This document shows, in pieces, positions 1-4,353 of a stretch of 10,172 nucleotides of DNA. Origin of the DNA: SLRI01 sp964576715 (lineage in GTDB: Bacteria; Pseudomonadota; Alphaproteobacteria; Geminicoccales; Geminicoccaceae); NCBI GenBank assembly GCA_964576715.1, contig CAZNWE010000115.1, positions 1 through 10,172 of the forward strand. The letters run 5' to 3'. Position 1 is the first letter of the stretch, and each line of letters begins with the position of its first letter. Under the pieces are notes generated by a model, which had not been told where the DNA came from, made no database searches, and saw nothing but the letters and a program-made list of their open reading frames with translations. The position numbers and the translations under genes are program-made.

Positions 1-690
1 GCCGATCCGATGCTCCAAGAACCGCATCATCCAATCATGGCTGATGCTGTCGAAGAACGTCCGGATGTCGGCGTCGAGGACCCAGTTCACCGCCTGCTTG
101 GTGATCCCGAAGGCGAGCGCGTCCAGCGCATCGTGCTGGGAGCGCCCGGGTCGGAACCCGTAGGAAAAGCCGAGGAAATCCGTCTCGTAGATCGCGTTCA
201 GCACCTCCACCAGCGCCCTCTGGACGATCTTGTCCTCGAGCGCCGCGATGCCGAGCGGCCGTTGCCGGCCGTCGGCCTTCGGAATGTACTGCCGCCGCGA
301 CGGTTTCGCCCGGTAGCCGCCGCGCATCACGCGGCGGTGCAGGTCGTCGATGTTGCCATCGAGTGTGCCCGCGTACTCCTCCCACGTCACCCCGTCGATG
401 CCGGGAGCCGCCCTTGCCTTGAGCTGATGGAAGGCCCAGGCCAGCAACTCCGGCGTCACGTGGTGCATCAGCGACGTGAACCGTTCGTTCCTGTTCCGCT
501 TCGCTGCTTCTCGTACGCAGGCCAGCGCCTGTGACACGGTTTCCCGGCTCTGCGTCCGGCCCGTGCTTTGCCGCCCTGCGGTTCCCTTGGCCCCACCCCT
601 TCCCTCCACGGCCTCCGCGCCCGGTCGCCCGGGTCTGTTCGGCCGCTTCCCTGGTACTATGAGCGGGTCTGACTTCCCTGGACCGTGCAT
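1..690 (-). CDS. ltrA: Group II intron-encoded reverse transcriptase/maturase, C-terminus outside window
   Basis: The protein would copy and help fold and splice the surrounding group II intron RNA. The first 230 residues are visible and uninterrupted. After a basic, low-complexity leader of about 65 residues, the RT part begins. PGIDGVTW lies near residues 96-103, IPKADGRQRPLGI at 136-148 followed by LEDKIVQ (RT1), SYGFRPGRSQHDAL at 176-189 (RT2), and the RT3 motif DADIRTFFDSISHDW at 206-220, whose D208 is the first catalytic aspartate. The YADD box, maturase domain X and any endonuclease domain are beyond the edge. I start it at the ATG in MHGPGKSD, a common opening for this maturase type. 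No convincing Shine-Dalgarno is visible, so a later start is possible. Unlike the host maturase at 1065-1984, this one shows no frameshift or stop in the visible part, so the guest may be the younger and possibly active element. Confidence 0.88.
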   Translation of the reverse strand, partial: MHGPGKSDPLIVPGKRPNRPGRPGAEAVEGRGGAKGTAGRQSTGRTQSRETVSQALACVREAAKRNRNERFTSLMHHVTPELLAWAFHQLKARAAPGIDGVTWEEYAGTLDGNIDDLHRRVMRGGYRAKPSRRQYIPKADGRQRPLGIAALEDKIVQRALVEVLNAIYETDFLGFSYGFRPGRSQHDALDALAFGITKQAVNWVLDADIRTFFDSISHDWMMRFLEHRIG

Positions 691-1064
691 CAGCGGATTA
701 CGACCATAGCCTTGCCGCTGCGGCCCGGCGCAACCGCGCCAGGCAATCCAGGGACCTCCCGGTTTCCGTGTGGCCAGTTTCCGTGTGGATGGTGTCCCGG
801 CGTGCATGGGGTCTCAGACCGCGCAGGGCCAGCGTGCACCTCGCCATGACGGTGCCCGCCGTGTTGCCTTCCGCTCTTCTCCACAGCGTCGGCGCCCCGG
901 ACACTTAACATTTCGCGGCTCAATACCCAGCCCGCCGTTTCCCCTGTCAACGCTTCGACGCCGCCCTCGCGAGCGACGCCGCATGACTCGGGGCCGTTGT
1001 GGGCGGCTACCCCTTCAACGTACGACTCTTTCATTCGCTCCCACCCACCGGCCTCCCGGCGCAC
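691..1064 (-). ncRNA. Group II intron RNA, domain I to early domain IV (5' catalytic part)
   Basis: This stretch has no credible protein gene and reads on the minus strand as the structured leader of a group II intron. It begins with GTGCG and carries the typical bacterial-intron segments GAGCGAATGAAAGAGTC and CGTTGAAGGGGTAGCC (about 1035-1002). A GACAGGGGAAACGGCGGGC segment follows near 942-924. The EBS1 candidate is at 882-876. A 12-nt motif (plus strand 762-773 and 777-788) is repeated directly with a 15-nt period near the 3' end of this part. Open frames here, such as the one covering 690-1166 on the minus strand, are by-products of RNA sequence. I recognise the leader by its conserved segments and did not fold it in full. 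Confidence 0.75.
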
Positions 1065-1217
1065 AGAGAAGTTCTTCGATCGCGTGAGCCACGACATCCT
1101 GAGGGGACTGGTGACCAAACAGGTCGCCGACCGGCGCATCCTCCGGCTCGTTCGCGGCTTTCTCACCGCAGGCGTGCTGGTCGATGGGTTGGTCGGCCCG
1201 ACGGACGAGGGGACCCC

Positions 1218-1255
1218 TGCCCAGCGGGGCTCTGGGGATCCCGCGGCCCCACAGG
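1218..1255 (+). repeat. Small GC-rich palindromic insert in the host maturase (type 2, copy 1)
   Basis: This 38-nt segment separates GTP and QGGPLSPLL, which are contiguous in group II maturases, and shifts the frame. It contains a CCCAG/CTGGG hairpin with a 7-nt loop (about 1220-1236), followed by GATCCCGCGG. The similar insert at 1479-1504 also has a hairpin followed by GACCCCGGGG, so the two may be copies of one small element class. The similarity rests on about 14 positions and the shared layout, so it is tentative. Confidence 0.5.
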
Positions 1256-1478
1256 CAAGGTGGTCCGCTGTCGCCCCTGCTGTCGAACCTGATGCTGGAT
1301 ATGCTGGAGATGCTGGACAAGGAGCTGACCCGACGCGGTCACCGCTTCGTGCGCTACGCCCACGACTGCAATATCTATGTGCTTAGTCGCCGGGCGGGCA
1401 AGCGGGTGATGACGAGCGTCACCAGCTTCGTCACCAGGCGCCTCCAGCTTCGGGTGAACACGGCCAAGAGCGCAGCCA

Positions 1479-1504
1479 CCCCATGCGATCAGGATCGCAT
1501 GGGG
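1479..1504 (+). repeat. Perfect 12-bp inverted repeat inserted in the host maturase (type 2, copy 2)
   Basis: The arms CCCCATGCGATC (1479-1490) and GATCGCATGGGG (1493-1504) are perfect inverted repeats separated by two bases, and GACCCCGGGG follows at once. The hairpin forms the core of an in-frame insert of about 14 residues between NTAKSA and DRPSRLKFLGFSF. These two segments are normally almost adjacent in this maturase family. It looks like an inserted palindromic element and not part of the original gene. Confidence 0.65.
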
Positions 1505-1987
1505 ACCCCGGGGATGGACCGGCCGTCGCGGCTGAAGTTCCTGGGCTTCAGCTTCACGGCCGGCAAGGCGCCACCACGACGGCGCATCGCGCCTCAGGCG
1601 CTGGCCCGGTTCAAGGCGTGGGTCCGGGCGTTGACGCGGCGGACCAAAGGGGCCTCGCTCGAGCAGAGGATCGAAGGCCTGCGCATCTACCTCACGGGGT
1701 GGCTGGGCTATTTCGGCTTCTGTCAGACGCCGTCGGTGTTGCGTGAACTGCACCAGTGGCTCCGACGAAGGCTGCGCGCCTTCGCCAGGAAGCAATGGCG
1801 CAACGGGTGGAACCGGTTCCGGCAGTTGTCCAGACGGGGCGTGCCACGCCGGCTCGCGGGTAGTGCATCCTGAGGTCTGGAAATTCGGCTGAGCGGGTCG
1901 CTCAGCACGGCCCTCAACATCGCGCTCTCGAACGCAGAACTGGCCTCACTCGACCTTCCCGCCATGACGCCCAAAACCGCTTAATCC

Positions 1988-2064
1988 AACGAACCGCCGT
2001 GGTACGGACCCGTATGCCCGGTGGTGTGGAAGGGGGGAGCCGCAAGGCTTCTCCCTATCCCGAT
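1988..2064 (+). ncRNA. Group II intron domain V and VI, 3' end of the host intron
   Basis: Four bases after the maturase tail stop is a domain V-like hairpin. The lower strand CCGCCG (1994-1999) pairs with CGGTGG (2019-2024), and an upper TACG/CGTA stem is capped by a GACC-type loop (about 2003-2014). It is followed by GTGTGGAAGG and a domain VI-like hairpin whose arms are GGGGGAG and CTTCTCCC around a CCGCAAGG loop (about 2033-2055). The segment ends in CTATCCCGAT, a common 3' end of bacterial group II introns of this maturase type, which puts the 3' splice site after 2064. The lower stem has one mismatch compared with what I expect of an intact domain V. The placement directly behind a maturase tail makes the call firm; exact stem limits are approximate. 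Confidence 0.72.
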
Positions 2065-2100
2065 CCTGAGGGAACAGCGCCAGCAGGCCCTGGAGGCGAA

Positions 2101-2166
2101 GCGTCAGCAGGCGATCGATCCGATCGCCGAAGGCGACAGGGTCAGGAGACCCTGGAGGGGTCGCCG
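2101..2166 (+). repeat. Two-hairpin repeat family, copy A
   Basis: The copy contains the conserved loop TCAGCAGG (2104-2111), the joining motif CCGATCGCCGAAGG, and a perfect hairpin CAGGGTC-AGGA-GACCCTG (2137-2154). GGAGGGGTCGCC follows. An outer GGCGAC/GTCGCC pairing (2132-2137 with 2160-2165) encloses the hairpin. The left arm of hairpin 1 is degenerate here, so the copy is probably truncated at its left end, next to the host intron's 3' exon. It shares most positions with copy B. Confidence 0.8.
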
Positions 2167-2367
2167 TGGTTGATCAGGCCGGGCTCGGCGGGCCGGCTGC
2201 CGTGTGGGCCGCCTGTTCGAGCGCGTCGAGTACGAACTGCGCGCTCGCGGTCTGGCTCGCCCGCCAGCCCCATTTCCTGTCAATGGGACGCCGGGCGAAC
2301 ACGTCGATGACGAATGCCACGCAGACCATGCCCGCCCAGGTCGGGACATGGGTGACGTCGCTGACCC

Positions 2368-2437
2368 ATCATCCGTCAGCAGGCGGATGATCCGATTGCC
2401 GAAGGAAACCGGGTCAGGAGACCCGGGAGGGGCCGGT
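2368..2437 (+). repeat. Two-hairpin repeat family, copy B, interrupting the IS3 transposase
   Basis: Hairpin 1 has perfect 8-bp arms, ATCATCCG (2368-2375) and CGGATGAT (2384-2391), around loop TCAGCAGG. After CCGATTGCCGAAGG comes hairpin 2, CCGGGTC-AGGA-GACCCGG (2409-2426), then GAGGGGCCGG. On the minus strand the copy splits the transposase between FTADRPN and WVSDVTHVPTW, which are normally separated by only a couple of residues. The base of hairpin 1 marks one end of the insert. Confidence 0.88.
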
Positions 2438-2619
2438 TCGGCCTGTCGGCAGTGAACCGGCGGTTGGCCTTGTTGAGCGGACACCGCGCCGACTTGTCGC
2501 TGACCGTTGTCTTCACACGCCTCCCTCGGCGCACGCCTTCGTGACCCGGCCGGCGCATCAGCAGCACGACCCGGTCACGGCCGACGTCGACGCCCTCCCG
2601 CAGGAGCTGCCGCCAGACC

Positions 2620-2688
2620 ATCGCGCGCCAACAGGTCGCGCGATCCGACTGCGCAGCGGCGGCCAGAAGACCGCCGAGGGCGGGCGCC
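2620..2688 (+). repeat. Two-hairpin repeat family, copy D, interrupting the IS3 transposase
   Basis: Hairpin 1 has perfect 8-bp arms, ATCGCGCG (2620-2627) and CGCGCGAT (2637-2644), around a 9-nt loop with CCAACAGG. CCGACTGCGCAG follows, then hairpin 2, GGCGGCC-AGAA-GACCGCC (2658-2675), with one mismatch in the stem. On the minus strand it separates GVYGAR from VWRQLLREG in the IS3 transposase, which belong together. Compared with copy B the stem bases differ but pairing is kept. Confidence 0.82.
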
Positions 2689-2906
2689 ATAGACCCCGAA
2701 GGTCTCGGCATGAACCCGCAGGATCGCCGCGCATAGCTGCTCGTCCGCCTTCGCCCGCTTCGACCGCTGGTCGGGCCTCGCTTGGCGCGCGGCGTGCGCG
2801 TGCCAGGTGGCGGGGGCGATGGTCAGAACCCTGCACATCGGCCGGGCCCCGAACTCTTCCCGGTGCTCGCCCATGACAGCGATCACTTCCGCCACGGGCG
2901 GTCGAG

Positions 2907-2976
2907 CGCCGCCCCGCCGAGGTCTCCTGACCTCGCCACCTGCGGTCACGGAGCCGCCGGCCTCCTGGCGGCGGCT
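2907..2976 (-). repeat. Two-hairpin repeat family, copy C, at the OrfA/OrfB junction, opposite orientation
   Basis: Read on the minus strand, hairpin 1 has perfect 8-bp arms AGCCGCCG and CGGCGGCT (2976-2969 and 2959-2952) around a 9-nt loop with CCAGGAGG. CCGTGACCGCAGG follows, then hairpin 2, CGAGGTC-AGGA-GACCTCG (2935-2918), and GGCGGGGCGG. It lies between SAYFAQ, the end of IS3 OrfA, and the OrfB start (DRPPVAEVIAVMGEH). Its orientation is opposite to copies A, B and D. A GCTC tetranucleotide occurs on both sides and could be a target duplication, but the evidence for that is weak. Confidence 0.82.
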
Positions 2977-3277
2977 GAGCAAAATAAGCGCTGGCCTTGT
3001 TGAGGATCTCGCCCGCCTGCCTGAGCTCGCGAACCTCGCGCGCGAGTTCTTCCACCCGAGCAGCCATGTCCGCCGTGACGCCAGGTCGCGCGCCGGCGTC
3101 GATCTCGGCCTCCCGAACCCAGCGCCGCAGCGTCTCGGCCGTGCAGCCGATCTTGCCCGACACCGACACCAGCGCCGCCCACTGCGAGGCATGGCTGCCC
3201 TCGCTCGCGCGAACCAGGCGCACCGCCCGCTCGCGAACCTCGTCGGGAAACTTCCCGCTCTTCCGTTGCTTCTCCAT
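2975..3277 (-). pseudogene. IS3-family transposase OrfA (helix-turn-helix protein), relic
   Basis: The 101-codon segment from ATG 3277 encodes MEKQRKSGKFPDEVRERAVRL at its N-terminus. The helix-turn-helix region is recognisable as SQWAALVSVSGKIGCTAETLRRWVREAE (residues 31-58), and a coiled-coil stretch VEELAREVRELRQAGEIL (75-92) is followed by NKASAYFAQ. In IS3 elements OrfA binds the inverted repeats and is joined to OrfB by programmed -1 frameshifting. Here the frame runs directly into repeat copy C, and the open frame continues to 2558 with no family similarity. OrfA itself looks intact, so a DNA-binding protein could still be made, but the OrfAB transposase cannot. Confidence 0.8.
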
Positions 3278-3296
3278 GATGACCCCTTTCTCACAA

Positions 3297-3328
3297 GAAG
3301 GAGCCTCCGGGAAACCCAGGGCCGTTCA
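3297..3328 (-). repeat. Left terminal inverted repeat of the IS3 relic
   Basis: Reading inward on the minus strand it begins TGAACGGCCCTGGGTTTCCC and continues GGAGGCTCC. This is the TGA-starting, G/C-rich type of end seen in IS3-family elements. It lies about 20 nt before the OrfA start. The matching right end was not found in the window. Confidence 0.65.
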
Positions 3329-3348
3329 GATCAGTTCTTCAAAACCAA

Positions 3349-4353
3349 TCAGCGACGGAGCCTTGTCGGATGATACTCGCCGTAGCGGAAACCGAAAACG
3401 CCGACCAAGGCGCCAGCACCACGGGCGAGGTCGCTCAGGCCTTTGAAGAGTGCCACACGACCGTTGCAGAGCACGGTCGTCATCGTCGCCAGACCGATCA
3501 GCATGCGCGCCCCTCCCTTTAACCCACGACGCGCGAGCTTCACCGGATGCGGTTGCTGCAGGCGATCGATCGCCGCTAGGGTCGTCCCCATGCGGAAGAA
3601 CCGCCGGATCACCCAGCGTGCCGTCGTCCGGCAGGGTGGAATCGTCTCGAACACGCGAGCGTCCGCAGCGCAAACCGCTTTCAACCCGGCGTTGAGCGCC
3701 CGGCTGAAGAAATGCTCATCCTCGCCGCCAGACTGGTTGAAGAGCATCTCGAACCGCCAGCCGGCCTTGCGCACTTCGCGCAACGACACCAGGGCGTTGC
3801 CGGTGTAGAGATGGCCGATCGGCGCGCCGTCCACGAACGGTCCGACCTCGAAGAACCGACCGTCGACGGCCCAGCGCGGCGGTGGCTCGACGAAGGACGG
3901 CACGACCGGCCCGGCTACCAGGGGGGCGGCGTGCGCGCGTGCCGCTGCCAGGAGGGCGTCCAACCATTCCGGCACCGGCACCTCGTCGTCATCGATCATG
4001 GCAATCCAGTCCGCCGTTGCCGGTGCCATTGCCAACTGCGCATTCCTGGCATGCACCAGCCCCCGCCGGGGTTCGTGGTGATAGATCACGGGCCAGCGCA
4101 ACAGCGGGCGATAGCTGTCGACGATCGGCGCCGCGGTCGGGCCTGCCGCGTTGTCGATGATGACGATGGCGATTTTCGGCTCGGGCACGCGCGTGAAGGT
4201 CAAGCTTGCAATGCCGTCGAGCAGGCGCCGCAGGCCGTGCGGGCGGTCCAGTGTACAGGCAGCGATCGCCACCTCGATACACTGGTCGCTCGCCACCTGA
4301 TGCGGCGATGCGCTTTGCCGGACGAGCGGATCGCGTACCATGGTCGAACTCAT
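3349..4353 (-). CDS. Glycosyltransferase family 2, surface polysaccharide synthesis
   Basis: The 334-residue protein is predicted to transfer a sugar from a nucleotide-sugar donor to a growing lipid-linked glycan at the cytoplasmic face. The GT-A fold begins with IEVAIAACTLDRPHGLRRLL (residues 26-45), then IAIVIIDNAAG (61-71). NAQLAMAPATADWIAMIDDDE (104-124) carries the metal-binding DxD-type motif (DDDE, 121-124). TGNALVSLREVRKAGWRFE (184-202) and GGEDEHFFSRAL (209-220) follow; the ED of the latter is the usual acceptor-site acid. A hydrophobic region near 283-296 and another near 312-322 may touch the membrane. The ATG at 4353 overlaps the flippase stop by four bases (ATGA), indicating translational coupling. 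A longer frame upstream of 4353 in this phase is the antisense of nothing known and overlaps the flippase, so I reject it. Sugar specificity is unknown. Confidence 0.88.
   Translation of the reverse strand: MSSTMVRDPLVRQSASPHQVASDQCIEVAIAACTLDRPHGLRRLLDGIASLTFTRVPEPKIAIVIIDNAAGPTAAPIVDSYRPLLRWPVIYHHEPRRGLVHARNAQLAMAPATADWIAMIDDDEVPVPEWLDALLAAARAHAAPLVAGPVVPSFVEPPPRWAVDGRFFEVGPFVDGAPIGHLYTGNALVSLREVRKAGWRFEMLFNQSGGEDEHFFSRALNAGLKAVCAADARVFETIPPCRTTARWVIRRFFRMGTTLAAIDRLQQPHPVKLARRGLKGGARMLIGLATMTTVLCNGRVALFKGLSDLARGAGALVGVFGFRYGEYHPTRLRR

Larger units (their letters stand above)
1..1064 (-). mobile_element. Group II intron (guest), 5' part, inserted antisense in another group II intron
   Basis: On the minus strand the intron starts with GTGCG at 1064, followed by a GC-rich structured leader and then a reverse transcriptase/maturase frame from 690 that is still open at the window edge. 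The 5' splice site is supported by base pairing. The seven exon bases before the junction (minus strand CTTCTCT, 1071-1065) can pair with GGAGAAG at 882-876, about 180 nt inside the intron, with six Watson-Crick pairs and one G-U pair. That is the distance and geometry expected of an EBS1 loop in domain I. The flanking plus-strand sequence from 1065 continues as a different maturase at its RT3 motif, so the guest is nested in the coding frame of a host intron. Domains V and VI, the 3' splice site and the maturase C-terminus lie left of the window. The intron class was not determined. Confidence 0.85.
1065..1984 (+). pseudogene. ltrA: Degraded group II intron reverse transcriptase/maturase (C-terminal part)
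   Basis: The remnant starts in RT3 (EKFFDRVSHDIL, codons from 1066), where the guest intron splits it. It runs to GPTDEGTP, then loses frame at a 38-nt insert (1218-1255) placed exactly between GTP and QGGPLSPLLSN, which should be contiguous. In the next frame it continues through RT5, where the catalytic YADD box reads YAHD (near 1355-1366), so the second active-site aspartate is lost. LEMLDKEL contains a small in-frame tandem duplication. A palindromic in-frame insert of about 40 nt (around 1477-1517) precedes RLKFLGFSF. Maturase domain X follows (RRIAPQAL, LTGWLGYFGFCQTPSVL, WLRRRLRAFARKQW). A TGA at 1871-1873 interrupts the frame, after which the normal tail (LSTALNIALSNAELASL) continues in the same frame to TAA at 1982-1984. 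No functional product is expected. Confidence 0.9.
1065..2064 (+). mobile_element. Group II intron (host), 3' part, interrupted by the guest intron
   Basis: From 1065 to 1984 the plus strand encodes the C-terminal two thirds of a degraded intron maturase. Directly after its stop comes a domain V/VI-like RNA segment ending in CCCTATCCCGAT at 2064. The intron's 5' half and the maturase N-terminus are not in the window, because the antisense guest intron is inserted at the RT3 motif (junction 1064/1065). They should lie to the left, beyond the 3' end of the guest. The 3' exon from 2065 is a short stretch of unknown identity that leads into the two-hairpin repeat at 2101. With its own protein inactive, the host intron could move only with a maturase supplied in trans, and only if its RNA is intact apart from the guest. 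Confidence 0.75.
2166..2906 (-). pseudogene. IS3-family transposase OrfB (DDE integrase), broken into pieces
   Basis: Piece 1 (about 2906-2689) reads VAEVIAVMGEHREEFGARPM and CRVLTIAPATWHAH up to ETFGVYGAR. Copy D interrupts it. Piece 2 (about 2619-2438), in another frame, reads VWRQLLREGVDVGRDRV through GVRRGRRVKTTVSDKSA to NRRFTADRPN. Copy B interrupts it. Piece 3 (about 2368-2166), again shifted, reads WVSDVTHVPTWAGMVCVAFV, containing the first DDE aspartate, through DVFARRPIDRKWGWRASQT to FVLDALEQAAH. After another small frame change LINHGD marks the second aspartate, where HSDRG is usual. The segment with the catalytic glutamate is missing. All pieces are in order and on one strand, so this is one ancestral gene disrupted by insertions. 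Confidence 0.88.
2166..3328 (-). mobile_element. Decayed IS3-family insertion sequence, 3' end missing
   Basis: The left end is visible on the minus strand at 3328, with a terminal inverted repeat starting TGAACGGCCCTGGG. OrfA follows, with a helix-turn-helix and a leucine-zipper-like region, then OrfB, an rve/DDE integrase. The OrfB part is split by two-hairpin repeats, shows further frame changes, and stops after LINHGD near 2166, where copy A begins. The region that should carry the last catalytic glutamate and the right inverted repeat is absent. The element lies in the same direction as the polysaccharide operon and begins 20 nt past that operon's last stop. It is a non-autonomous relic. 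Confidence 0.87.

Noticed and set aside
10..534. 174-residue open frame on the plus strand
   Set aside because: It is antisense to the clear RT motifs of the guest maturase on the minus strand.
690..1166. 158-residue open frame on the minus strand
   Set aside because: It covers the guest intron's 5' RNA and crosses the splice junction. Its codon pattern and lack of any family-like motif fit structured RNA, not a gene.
2104..2711. Similar peptide tails (GLLT..PSAIGS) in two minus-strand open frames, suggesting a repeated protein domain
   Set aside because: The similarity comes from translating repeat copies A and B. The nucleotide fold, not the peptide, is what is conserved.
2101..2976. CRISPR array
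   Set aside because: The four repeats are irregularly spaced, differ in sequence and orientation, and are separated by transposase coding pieces, not by spacers of uniform length.
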